Part shown: one piece after another, positions 1 to 11,802 of the stretch
Layout: every line of letters starts with the position of its first letter
Position numbering within the stretch: the first letter of the stretch is position 1
NCBI RefSeq assembly: GCF_036898095.1
Contig: NC_090729.1
Location: 62,709,282-62,773,281, forward strand
Reading direction: 5' to 3'
Source of the DNA: Palaemon carinicauda
Taxonomy: Eukaryota > Arthropoda > Malacostraca > Decapoda > Palaemonidae
DNA length: 64,000 nt
Program-made: the position numbers and the translations under genes
The notes under the pieces: generated by a model
Database searches by the model: none
Seen by the model: the letters and a program-made list of their open reading frames with translations, nothing else
Told to the model about the DNA's origin: nothing

Positions 1-2829
1 TGAAGGCTTTCATGTTAGCCATAAGTACCAGATCAATTGTAGTACCCGAGGGACTCGGGTACTAAGGGGCTCCATGAGCCCAGCAGAAGATCTTAAGGGG
101 AAAAAAGGCAGGAACATCCCCTGTCCCAGAAGAAGTTATCGGCACAGTAGACAGGGAGGCTGTTGGCGTAGTGAGGGCTAAAATGGTAGACACCACTGAA
201 TCCTTGATGATCCCCAGATTTACCTCAACCACTTCCGGCAGTAAGAGTCAACCATGGAAGGGAAGGGTTCTCCATGAAACTCTACCGTCTTCTCGAACCC
301 TCTTACCTAGGTGAGAAAGTACGGTTGGAGAACACGCGGCTGTCATCGGAGGTATCCTTTGATACCCATCCAGAGTGAAGTACGTCCTTACAAACACTGC
401 AATCCTAATGGTCGCAGTACGAGACTGGACCCTTCATCATCCGACACTTCACCTACATCTCAGTCATAGGCTCTGCTGTAAGGAAAAAATGGTTTAAATG
501 AGTTCTGGGTTTTTTAACAGCCACCAAAAGGTGAAAGAAATGGGTTATTAACTTTTGGTGTTGACAATTGAGGGAATAGGAATCCCCAAATTGTGTGTAA
601 TTGCAATTGGTGAGAAAGGAGGAGATAAAGTACGAAATGTCCATTCTCCTATCGAAGGACGTCAGATTGGATGAAATAGCTATAAGCCTAAAGGAAGGGG
701 GAGTGCTTATGTAAAGAACCGTCGCTCCTATATCTACAGAGAAAAATGACCAATTAGAGGGCTACGGTACATGTAAACTTAATAGTTTAAGCAATCGACG
801 CACCGATTAATGAGCAAGAGACTATAGCAACCAAAGGGCTATAACACTACGTTGATAACCTCAATGAGGGAAGAGAGAGAATTAGGAACTAGTTAAATTC
901 ACCTACAGTCAGTAGAGAACCCATCTTAGTTTAGGTAAGAGGGTCTCAAATAAAAAGGACAGAAAGGCATGTGTCATATAGGTACCAGCCTTGCCAGAAG
1001 TATTGTCAGCACCAGGGTGTTAACAGCCTTGCTGCCAACGTCCTATGTCCCTTAAGGCACTGGTACAGACATCCACTCCCATATACTAGTACTAACCCCT
1101 CCACCAGTAACAGCTATGCCGTTGGGGTCAATAGTGCCTAAGGGCGGCGGAGATAACAAGCGAGGATTTCCGCAGAAAACACCTTGCCTAAGGTGAAGGA
1201 CCTGCCAAAAGCAGCGACGTATGACTAGTACAGGTACTATAGAAGAGTATAATGTGGTCGATAGTTGGTGACAAAGCCGGTAGGTACTGGCACTGCAGAA
1301 AGCATATACCCTAGAAGTACCAGCGTTGCCTGAAGTACCATCAACGCTAGGAGTAACAGCATTGCTGCCGGCGTTCTATATGTCCTAAGACACAGGCACA
1401 GGCAACCACTGTCTGTTGCCAGTAACGGCAACACAGTCAGGGACAAAGGTGCCTAGGGCGGCGGAGGTAAATGGCAAGGGTTCATGCAGAAAACACCGGG
1501 CCATAGGTGAGGGCAGTGGCGCCAGTGGCGGCACTGCCGTAATTAGCGACGCATCGCCAGTACAGGTACTATAGGATGGTGTACCAATAGGTGGCAGCAA
1601 AGCCGTTTGGTACCGTCACTGCCGTCAGTTTGATATATTACTTCTCAGGGAGAAGCACGCTGACGGCCATGTAGGATCAAATCCCAGAAGGACCCAGTCC
1701 CAACGATTAGCAAAAGCAAACACACATCAGCATAATGATGAAATTCATGCAATGACCATCCCGGAAAGGCTAGGATATAAAGAAAGGTGACAGCACCGGG
1801 TAGCTCTACCCATTCAGCAAATGAGCATTCCTTACCAATCCACAAAACAGCAAAACAGATGCGACGGCAAGGAAGTCAGGTTCTAAAAGAAATCTGGACT
1901 CAATCCGAGGGTTATCCCATCAAGGAAGAGTCTCCAGACAGAGACACTTTAGACCACCGCACCCTGAATCCCAGGAAAGGTTAAAAAGACTTTAAAATAA
2001 ATTCCACGCTGATAGAGACATCAGCTGTAGGCCGATCGAGAAATCTCTGAGGCTACGAGGTAACGGCAGTTTGAAAAGAATCGGCGCACCGACATGTTGA
2101 GATCACCCTTCGCAAAGGGAGCTCCAATGGACTGCACAGTCCAATCATGGGAGATCACATGCAAATGCTACAAGGCGGGCCACGGATCACCAAAAAGGGC
2201 TAGGCTAAGACTAATAGGTCAAAAAAACCTGGCAGACAAGCATAAGGGCACAGTAAACTAGTATAACCGAGGAAAAAATTCTCTAAGGGTAAAATAGCAA
2301 CTACCAACGAGACCAGTAAAAAAGACCTGATCACCATTGGAGAACACGTCTCCAATAAAACTACCACTTTATAAGCTAGGCTAGCCAGTACCGACATGCA
2401 CAAAACTAAAATCGAAACTGTATAAATACATAGTGAACGTAAACACAAAATAGAGCCCAAGACATCGTAATGCTAAAATAAAGCTAGCTAACATAATACT
2501 AGTGAAATAAGACCGCTAACAAGAAATAAAAGGAGCCGCGATGTACGCAACATGGCGCCAAATGGCTAGCTGGACTCGGAGCGCCTGGCTCCCTCATCGC
2601 CGAACAAAGTTTATTAACCAGTCTTCGAAGGGATCTAAAGCAGTTATAGCTGATTTAAACTGTGAAAGAAGAGGGTACACAACTTAGATGACGAAGAGGA
2701 AGCCATCATGCAAGGAATTACTCCAAATAGGCTGAAATAGGGTGCACCCCAAAAAGCTACAAGGCAGTAGGAACATTGAGAACTAAAGGAATTAGTTCAG
2801 GCAGTCTTAATGGTCTTTTCAAACTATTG

Positions 2830-2830
<1 letters not shown>
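1..2830. other. Unassigned intergenic or repeat-derived region
   Basis: No credible coding sequence is seen on either strand. The short open frames (60-90 codons) show no recognisable domain. Base composition is more balanced than in the AT-rich stretches downstream, and a diverged tandem duplication lies at about 979-1630. I cannot assign this region to a known element family; it may be the non-coding part of a repeat. Confidence 0.5.
979..1630. repeat. Two-unit diverged tandem repeat, ~335 bp period
   Basis: The segment starting near 979 (GGTACCAGCCTTGCCAGAAG) recurs near 1317 (GTACCAGCGTTGCCTGAAG). The similarity continues through shared blocks such as CTAAGGGCGGCGGAG / CTAGGGCGGCGGAG, GCAGAAAACACC and AGTACAGGTACTATAG. 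Identity looks like roughly 70% by eye. Both units are rich in GTACC/GGTAC and TGCCG motifs. The function is unknown. Confidence 0.7.

Positions 2831-2904
<74 letters not shown>
2831..2904. repeat. (AT)n microsatellite
   Basis: Uninterrupted AT dinucleotides. They abut a Merlin 3'-end fragment at exactly the place where the related copy at 4929 has only a short ATATAT, so the tract appears to be an expansion inside the element. Confidence 0.95.
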
Positions 2905-4059
<1,155 letters not shown>

Positions 4060-4170
4060 CTCAAAAAGCACCTACAAAATCTATCTGCACTCTTTGCCAT
4101 GGGTACCTGGGAAACTCCCATGGGTGCATTCTAGCAAATTGAGGATTCGTTCTGTTGCATAACACAATTC
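4060..4170 (-). pseudogene. Ty3/gypsy integrase remnant, part 2 (minus strand)
   Basis: On the minus strand this reads as a degraded start of a gypsy integrase core, including PWQRVQIDFVGAF (about 4126 down to 4066). This matches the P-W-x-x-(V/I)-x-x-D-F-x-G entry motif of the rve domain, whose first catalytic aspartate is the D of IDF. It continues the zinc-finger part at 5162-5325 across the inserted Merlin element: the 8-bp duplication CACAATTC flanks the insertion and encodes the same codons on either side. An in-frame stop lies between the two motifs, so the copy is dead. Confidence 0.7.
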
Positions 4171-4394
4171 GGTGCTACTATAGCTTGAGGTCTACCGCCA
4201 TATGTCGCCTACCCAGGTGGAGGGTGAGGTCTACCGCGTGACCAGCTTCCCAGAGCCTCACACCTAACCATCGAACGTGTGAACTGCCCAAATCCATAAA
4301 AAACAGGACCTGTCCACGTGACCTGCTCATATAAAAGGAAGCAAATGGAGCTCCTAAATCAGTTTTTCCCTCGGCCTAAAGGAAATATCATCGA

Positions 4395-4764
4395 GTGAGG
4401 GTAATAAAAATGTTGCTGAAGGAGTTTTATAGAAGAGTCATTCTGATAGAAGAAACAGCACTCGCCTTTTTAAGCGAGCACAATCTCTTGGATACAGTTC
4501 ATGAAGCAGATCCATGCCATAAATGTGGTTCTGTTATGCAGGAAAAAAGAAAGCGTAACAGAGGAAGAGATTGTCAAACTACGCGGTCTGTTCGTACAGG
4601 AAATAAATTTTTTCCATTATACGGACATGAACAACAAATTGCACTGCAACCTAAGCCTGTGTGAAATATTAGAATTAATATTTCTCTTTGCATTGGCTAT
4701 ACAAAACGATGATTCTGAAGAGAATGCGAGGTGTTGGTCGTCAGCTGTTCCAGTCTCATCTTGA
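4395..4764 (+). pseudogene. Merlin-type transposase, N-terminal fragment
   Basis: Two overlapping frames (4395-4664 and 4501-4764) together match the N-terminal zinc-binding region of IS1016/Merlin transposases. Frame one has an F-L-x-x-H-x-L-L leader followed by the zinc-finger start DPCHKCGSVM and the basic RSVRTGNKFF block. Frame two continues with CNLSLCEILELIFLFAL, the helix that normally follows. The frame changes near 4600-4615, so at least one indel has broken the gene. Only ~110 of the family's usual ~250-300 residues remain and the DDE catalytic core is absent, so this copy could move only if served by another element. Confidence 0.7.
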
Positions 4765-4830
4765 TCATTTTTGCTGGAAGGTGATGAGAAAAAATTCAAA
4801 TGATCTATTTATGTCATTCTTAGAAGATAT

Positions 4831-4935
4831 ACGAAGTGTGTATCGCTAGAATAAATGTATGGAAATATATGATAACCTGTTTGATGTACGAAGAGTGTAT
4901 CGCTAGAATAAATGTATGGAAATATATGATAACAT
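4831..4935. repeat. Direct duplication, ~55 bp, inside the Merlin element
   Basis: The block beginning TACGAAGTGTGTATCGCTAG and ending GATAACCTGTTT is repeated immediately as TACGAAGAGTGTATCGCTAG to GATAACATGTTT, with two differences visible. It looks like a replication-slippage product at the junction where the transposase core was deleted. Confidence 0.85.
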
Positions 4936-5161
4936 GTTTATTTTTACCTTTATTCCCTTTTTTAATGTAATTAGAAATCCAATTATCTATTTAAGTAATT
5001 TCTAAGATATGTTTAAATTAAGTGTTTATTGCTTAAACAAATGTATGAAATGTGTTTTATCTATGAGGGACGAATAATTCAGCAGTAGACCTCACGCTAT
5101 AGTACTAACGGGAGGTAGACCTCACGCTATAGTGTAGTAGACCTCACGCTATAGTAGCACC

Positions 5162-5325
5162 CACAATTCATACAATTTCTAATATAAGATTTCACATCTT
5201 TATATACACCTGGCCACCATACAATGGTTCTTGCAATTAACTTTGATCTCACTATACCTTGGTGATAAGCATGTATTTCAGACAAAACCTTATTTCTCAG
5301 TGAATTAGGAATAACTACCCTTGAA
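5162..5325 (-). pseudogene. Ty3/gypsy integrase zinc-finger remnant, part 1 (minus strand)
   Basis: The minus strand reads VVIPNSLRNKVLSEIHAYHQ followed by VWWPGVYKDVKSYIRNCMNC. This is the H-x3-H then C-x2-C zinc-binding domain found at the N-terminus of Ty3/gypsy integrases. It stops at the Merlin insertion and resumes at 4170, where the integrase core begins. It faces head-to-head with a separate plus-strand integrase remnant starting near 5378, so the locus holds two gypsy fragments in inverted orientation. Confidence 0.8.
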
Positions 5326-5377
5326 CATCACATCACTATTCCTTGTGTTACACTCAGTTCATAACATATATCCTTAT

Positions 5378-6280
5378 AGGGTTTACAATTTTCCATGGCA
5401 AAGAGTGCATATAGATTTTGCAGGTCCTTTTTTAAATTACTTGTTTTTGATAGTAGTAGATGCTTTTAGTAAGTGGCCAGAAATTATCCCAATGAAGACA
5501 ACAACGTCTTACGCCACAATAAAAGAGTTAACTTAATGCAAATTTTTTTCAACGCACGGTATTCCAGAAAGAATTGTTACAGATAATGGTCCACAATTTA
5601 CCTCACAAAAGTTTAAAGAGTTTTGTAACGTCAATGGTATAAAGCATACATTCTCAGCAACATATCCAGCTACTAATGGAGAGGCTGAAAGATTTGTCCA
5701 AACGTGTAAACACAATATGAAGTGTAGAAAAGCAAATTTGGGTAACATATTTTTGCATGTATCAAAGTTTATATTGTCTTATAGAACAACGCCGCACAGC
5801 ACAACAGGCATGACACCCTCAAATTTGTTGACGGGCAGGAGGATAAGGTGTAAGTTAGATTTGTTGTATCCAAGTTTGTAAAGTGATTTAGAAGATAAAT
5901 GGTATAAACAAGTAGTAAAGCTTCCTAATGTAAGACATTTTTTTACCTTTGTCTGATGTCATGGTAAGATCGTACAACACTCCAGAGAAGTGGGTACCAG
6001 GAGAGATTGTATGAGAGATAGAAAATTTACATTATGATGTTTAGTTGGTGGAAATATTGTAAAATGTCATGTTGATCAATTACAGCCTTTGAACAGAAAT
6101 ACAGTAGAGCATGTGAATGCTAGAGATGGAAAACTTTCAGAAGTAGTTAGATCAAATGAGTCAAATGTTAACCAAGATGCTCCAACATCAAATGTAGATT
6201 CAGAATCAATTCATGTACCAGTACACGATGAGGTTAGAGTGCTTCCTAATAGGATTAATAAAGGAAAGCCCCCTGAGTGA
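5378..6280 (+). pseudogene. Ty3/gypsy integrase and pol C-terminus, decayed
   Basis: The frame begins FPWQRVHIDFAGPFLNYLFL and continues through VVDAFSKWPEI, then, after an in-frame TAA near 5534, through the second-aspartate motif VTDNGPQFTSQKFKEF and the glutamate helix NGEAERFVQ. That gives the D, D and E of an rve-type integrase core. Further stops lie near 5880 and 5956. The C-terminal tail (about 6089-6280) is open but shows no domain. It lies directly upstream of a polypurine tract and a probable 3' LTR, as expected for gypsy pol. The upstream gag, protease and RT are missing. Confidence 0.85.
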
Positions 6281-6313
6281 TTAGATTTATATAGATTTTT
6301 AGAATGTCCAGTT

Positions 6314-6721
6314 AAGGGGGAGGAAACTGTTACGTATTATTGTAATAATATACTATATTACCTCAAATGTTATGTATATTGCGCACAACATTGCATCATA
6401 TTGCATTGATAAAACATGTTATACATTGTACATAACTGAAATAATGTATTTTCATATTAGGCTTCAAGCATTTATTGATTACCTCAAAGATAGGATGTGA
6501 TTCTTTTTACTTTTGTACTGCAGTAGGATTTAAGTCTTTTGAGAGCGATGCTCTTATGTTTGTTTTAATGTTTATATTTGTGAGATTGTTTACAAGACGC
6601 TCAATGGTCAGTTGGGAGTTGGTTGTTGGAACTCGGAAGCCCAGAGCCACCGAGTAATGTAGCCTCTGATTATACATTAAAGGGTTATGTATACACCTGC
6701 GTTTGATTCAACATATCAACA
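6314..6721 (+). mobile_element. Probable gypsy 3' LTR with polypurine tract
   Basis: A purine run (AAGGGGGAGGAAAC, 6314-6327) is followed by TGTTACGTATTATTG, a typical LTR start, right after the pol C-terminus. The segment contains an ATTAAA polyadenylation-like signal near 6676 and ends plausibly with CAACA near 6721. The 3' boundary is a guess, because no second LTR or target duplication is available in the window. Confidence 0.55.
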
Positions 6722-8666
6722 TAAAAAAAAGTGACGACGCAGGAGGGATACCTCGGGATAACTACTAATAATTATCCACTCATTTACAGGTGAGTAATAT
6801 GCTGAAATCACTAGACAATATTCAACCAACATAAAACTTATCGTCTTTAGCACTTCAGATAACTAAATATAAACTACAGTTGTCAAAATACTAAAAGGTT
6901 TTGGCAAAAGTTTCAGCAATACATTTTTCAACCAGGTCAGCTTCTGCTATTCCACCTCTTTTAGGATAGTGCCATGTATCTTCTGCAGCTGTAAATACCC
7001 GAGAAATTTGACTCCTTACAATTCGTACTTTTGTTCATCACCATCGAACATCAATGTGCTTACGAGCCCGAAACCTGCTGAGTTTCTATCCATGACTGTG
7101 GTAAATATATATTAATATTATAGGATGGCAAACAAACCTGTGACTGATACTTTACAGGACGTACTGTGGTACTCTCCACAAAGACAAATATTACATCACC
7201 TTGAACATTCTACAAGGATACGCAATATAAAACTTATTTTGGAATGTACGATAGTGCCATCTACTTTATTGGTTTCATTGGAACATAGCCTACATATGCA
7301 CTATATTAATAATTACTGTAAACATATGATCACACTCTTTTCATTTTATTTCTGGATATTGTTTATATTTATGAGGTAACATATTGGAGATTTGTAATTT
7401 AGTGTTACCAGATATGGCATAATTTAATGCTTGTGGCATAATCTAAATGGGAATACATAGATTAGCATGATATTTTGCATAATTATGAATAAAGCATAAA
7501 TTTGACATAATATTGGTCTATCTGGCATAATCACAGAATAACTGGAGAAAGTCGAGATAAATACAGTAATAGTAAAATGCGAATGTGGTAGTAAATAAAA
7601 TGCACAAAAAATTGGTGTCGTAAGAATTCCATATATGTGTATACTATACGATTGATGATTGCAATCGTTCACTACATGTATCGACAGCTGCTCTGAAAAC
7701 ATCCTGAACATCAAACAGTTATATAGTGGCAATCCACCCAGTCGCCAATGCAATCTCAGGGTCTCGCACTACTAATTGTCACCACATATTCTTTCTTGCA
7801 AGTTGGATATTGCACTTTGTTCTCATCAAACCCACCTAATTATGTCAAAGAAAAGATTCCCATCTTTTTCATCAATCCATCAGCTTTAAAAGACTCTATG
7901 TAACTGTTTGTTAAAATCGACCCTTAAGATCCACGTAACCTTCTTCTTGTAGCGCAGATTTATAGTGGTGTGAAATCTGCTAAGCTGTTTAAGAATATTA
8001 TAAATAGGAGGGATGATCAACAGACAAATTAGATGTCTGAATGCCTTTCAAAATTTTGGGTAAAATTATCTTTGCAGCAACAATAAGGGCTTCAGCTAAA
8101 TGATTTGTTGGAGGTGTCTTCCCTACTTGATCCTGCATGTTTAGTATGAAGTGGCATAACATCTGTTTTTGAAATTTTCTCAAAGTTTCCCCATATCATT
8201 CTGGAGAGTGAGCTACAAGAGTTGGACAGTGAATGGTGCTCGTTATTACTAAGTAGTGACACTGACTGATTTTTGTCTCAAGATACAAACACAAAGTCTT
8301 TTTGGTCAAAATTTCATACAAGTAGAAAATATCCTACCCTCTCCAAATTTGCTTGATCCTTGCTTTTTATCCCAGTTTCCAATGCAGATTTTTAAGGTAA
8401 ATTTTCTTTAGTCAACATCAAAAAGAATGAGAAGTGAAACAGGCTGTCTAATGTTTCTTTGAGAAATGAACTTCTATGTGGAGAAGGCATAAGAAAAGCA
8501 GATAAATGTAGTAAATTCCATCTAACACATAACATGATCAAATCCACTGACAAATACCTTCACAATATATTTTATTCTTCTAATTCAGCCATTGTTTTCA
8601 ATAGGATCCTCTTTTTTGTCAGTCATGTGATAGATAAATGGTTCATAATAAAACCCTTTCATTATC
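6722..8666. other. Pre-insertion flank of the DIRS element, mostly unassigned
   Basis: AT-rich sequence. On the minus strand at about 6960-7130, a stretch including LVSTLMFDGDEQKYEL and VKFLGYLQLQKIHGTIL loosely resembles the start of a copia-type gag (W-x-x-K-F-x-x-Y-L-x-x-x-x-L); this is weak and stop-interrupted. The motif GGCATAAT recurs many times at 7430-7530 and also near 20690-20740, on the other side of the DIRS element. No other feature is recognised. Confidence 0.4.
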
Positions 8667-9062
8667 ATGTATATTTTTGGGCTCAAGCCATGTCGGCCTG
8701 ATGGAAGGTTCCTTCAGTAGCTTCCTTTGGTTATATATATAACTACTAAAATATTCCCAGAGAATTAAACTTAAGGCTTCCACAGAATTCTAACTTCTGG
8801 AGCGAGTACTCTGAGGGTTATCCCTTCAGAATATCGTACATCAACAGGGGACGCATGCATTAACACGTCACATGGCCATCTGCACCCCACCTAGCGTTTA
8901 TGCTTCGAGGGGCGAATGTGGCAAGGGAATGTGGTGAGGTAACTGAGGTGCCGTTCCAAAGTTATCCTCCCTTCGTCACTGTTACGATACTCGCAACGTA
9001 AACAAACCGGCGCCATACTTGCGTGACGTCACGTCCGCCCTCTTTATTCCATTCTTAGTAGC
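8667..9062 (+). repeat. DIRS left inverted terminal repeat
   Basis: It starts near TATTTTTGGGCTCAAGCC and runs through GGCCTGATGGAAGGTTCC, ACACGTCACATGGCCATCTG and CGTCACTGTTACGATACTCG to about CCATTCTTAG. The same blocks occur reverse-complemented at 20172-20585 in the opposite order. The two copies differ by scattered substitutions and small indels. Confidence 0.9.
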
Positions 9063-9298
9063 GCTAACGCCCTTTGGTTTGTTCCCTTTGATCAGAGTTT
9101 ACAGTGCGCATCCTTCAAGTTGTCTCAGCCTTCTGCTTCGCCTTCATCTGGAAAGTTGAGTACCAGGTTCTTGTATTGTTTAAATAAGCTCTGGCCGTCG
9201 AGTAACGATTTTTTACACTAAACTCTTGTGTTTTGTGGCCGAGCTGTGCCTTGCCCCGGGACGCCATTTTACGGCGCTGCTGTTCACTTTGCATGCGT

Positions 9299-9765
9299 TA
9301 TTTAGATAGCCAGAACAGCCTTACCCGGCCTTTTAAATAAGATAAATCTTTTGTTATTTAGTCTTCATTATTAAGAATAAGTTATATTATGCCAATAGTG
9401 GTTTTCGGCGCTCTTAGTTAGCCGACCCCATACTAGCCTTTCAGCCTAGCATAGGCCGCAGCCTAGTGTTCATGTTTGCTTCAGCATGATATAATCAGTG
9501 TTCCTAGTGCTTACGCTAATGAAGATATAGGCTTAGATAGCCAGCATAGCCTTACCCGGCCTCATAACTAAATTTATCTTGAGTTGTTTAATCTTCATTT
9601 TTAGGAATAGTTATTTTATGCAGATAGTAGTCTTCGGCGATCTTACCCAGCCGACCCCATACTACCCTTTCAGCATAGCATAGGCTGCAGCCTAGTATTC
9701 TTATTTACTTCTGCATGATATATGAGTGTTCCTAGTGTTATTTTAATGAAGATTTAGGCATTTTT
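9299..9765. repeat. Two-unit tandem repeat (~233 bp) in the DIRS 5' region
   Basis: The unit starting TTATTTAGATAGCCAGAACAG (9299) recurs at about 9532 as TTAGATAGCCAGCATAGCC. Shared blocks include CCTTACCCGGCCT, CTTCGGCGATCTTA or its variant, AGCCGACCCCATACTA, TTTCAGC.TAGCATAGGC and GTGTTCCTAGTG. It lies in the non-coding leader between the ITR and gag, possibly regulatory. Confidence 0.85.
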
Positions 9766-11760
9766 AAACATATACAAGATTCCATGTTGTACATATTTTC
9801 GCCTTCGAGGAACTATACAAGGAACGGTACCTGGTCCAGCCAGGCCACACCTAACCCAACGCTGGGACCCTCGTATGCTTCCTTATCTCCCTTACCCTAA
9901 TATATCTCCCTATGGGTAGCCTTGCTATTTCTAGCCCCTTACCCGAAATATTTTGAGTAAGTTAGGCTAGGTAGTTCTTCCTTCTTCCCTCCCATAGTGT
10001 ATGGGGGATTTTCGGTCAGAACCCCAGAGTACTTATCGTTCCTCCCAGTCCACCCCTAAGGAACATCTTTCCCTTGGGGTATCGACTGAGACTGAAGGTG
10101 GGGGTTGTGGCCTAGCCCTCCCCCCCTAGACTGCTCTTGGTTGGGACTCGTCTCTTCCTCTTGTGGCCTAGCGATATGCATCCCCAGCCTTACCTAATCT
10201 TGGAGGATCTCCTGATTTAGGTTAGGCCTTGGGGGTTTCTGTTTTATTATAGTTTAGGACAGTACACCAATTTTGTTCCTACTCTGAGCTAACCTACTCT
10301 AGGGTTGGAGAGCGCTTCTCTCCTGCCTGGGTAGTATAGAAAACAGATTCCCCCACCCTCTGGGAGCTTTAGGGTCGCATCCCTTCTGCCCCCTCACCCC
10401 CCCTACCTACCCCACTCTATTCTTTGTGTCTGCTTACCTTCACACCCCTGTCCGCTGTCCTACAATTCCCTCTTAGGGAGAATTGTAGGTTAAGCTGCGC
10501 TCTCCTGCCTGGGTGGCCACTCTGCTACACTTCCCCCTCATAGTCGAACTATGGGGTTATGTTAGCAGCCGCCCTACAGGCAGGATATCACCCCCCCCCC
10601 CACCCCCCCGGTCTTGAGTGTTCTCTGATCCTCCCTTGGATTACCATAGGCACCCAGCCGTCTGCCGGCTCCCTGCCGTCGGATGATAGGTTGTTCCCCC
10701 TCCCCCTATCATGAGTACACTCTTTCCGGAGGAAAGCTGGTTGGATATCGGACATTACCCTTCCTCCTTCCCTCCTTATCTTTCTCTCTTCTATCATGTT
10801 GCTGGTCCACTGCCCCCGCCGCCTGCCGGCGACTGACGCTGGCACGCCAGTTGACTCCCTAGTGCATAGGACCTTCCTATCTCAGGATTACGTAAGGCAA
10901 CAACATGCCGGCTGCCGGGGGCCGCCGCCCCTTGCCACCGCTAGTCGCCAGCACACCCGGTGACCTTCCTCCTTCTTAGGACTTCCTGTCTGAGGACCAA
11001 CTGTTGCGTCAGCCTGCCAGCTGCCGATGGCCACCGCTCCTTGCCGCCGCTGCCGGTGACCGCCGCCCCTTCCCGCCGCCACTGCCGTCGGCTTCTCAGA
11101 CACCCTCCATCTTATGTACCCGGCTGCCGGCGACCTCCCGCCGTGCCGGCGGTCGCCCCTATAAGTGTTTCCTACCTCTCTGCTGCTCAGTGTGTAGCCT
11201 TGATGGATTCACCCCGCCGGACCAGGCCTCCAGCTTGCCGGCAACGCTCCGCGGCTTCCAGGGTCAAGCACCACTTCCCCCCGGCTGCCAGCCCCGTGCC
11301 GGCAGTCGACCTATACATCCATATAGCCAGACTGATCTTCTTTGCTGTTTCTTACCCTGAAGACAGTGTCTGGGCTATATGAGTGTACAATACAATGTTT
11401 CCAGCATACTCTGTGCTTCTCAGTGCAGTCTCTTACCGGGACCTTCCCAAATATTGAGGGGTTTATCCTATTTCCCCTCCTTTATCTAAATTCTGAACAA
11501 TTTCAGACCTTCTCTACCCTGCAGACAATTCCTTTACAAAGAAGCCTAATCTGGCTTCCCCATAGGGATACCATTCCCTCTCCTATAACCTCAGGCTCTA
11601 AGGAATTGCCAGCAGAAAAGATCGCGGTACCTGGCTGGATGAGATTCACAAGTATGTGTCTTCCTACTTCTTTTCTAGCTCACCTATCCGGAGCTCACAT
11701 AACACAATTCTAAGTTTATGAATTAGATTAATGAATCTTAGTTTAAGAGTAATGTAAGTC
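9766..11760. other. DIRS leader region; GC-rich, CTGCCGGC-rich
   Basis: No supported gene. At 10560-11340 the sequence is full of CTGCCGGC-like motifs, which open several overlapping frames of 70-140 codons on both strands. Their compositional bias and mutual overlap argue against coding. A strong polypyrimidine tract followed by AG lies at about 11782-11802 (TTCTCTTTCTTTTACAG) and resembles a 3' splice acceptor just before the gag-like frame. Confidence 0.5.
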
Positions 11761-11802
11761 ATGACTCTATTTCCATGTACTCATGTTCTCTTTCTTTTAC
11801 AG

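Larger units (their letters stand above)
4171..5161 (+). mobile_element. Merlin-like DNA transposon, internally deleted
   Basis: The left end GGTGCTACTATAGCTTGAGG is the inverted complement of the right end (CTATAGTAGCACC), with one mismatch over ~24 nt. Both ends are flanked by the perfect 8-bp duplication CACAATTC (4163-4170 and 5162-5169). An 8-9 bp duplication and GG-starting inverted repeats are hallmarks of the Merlin/IS1016 superfamily, and the interior encodes a Merlin-type transposase N-terminus. The right end carries three tandem copies of the GTAGACCTCACGCTATAG motif. At 991 bp the copy is too short for a full transposase plus ends. Confidence 0.88.

Noticed and set aside
7424..7753. 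109-codon minus-strand frame
   Set aside because: AT-rich composition, no recognisable motif, and located in otherwise non-coding flank.
10588..11382. Several overlapping frames on both strands in the GC-rich zone
   Set aside because: They arise from CTGCCGGC-rich low-complexity DNA, overlap each other in different frames, and have no domain.
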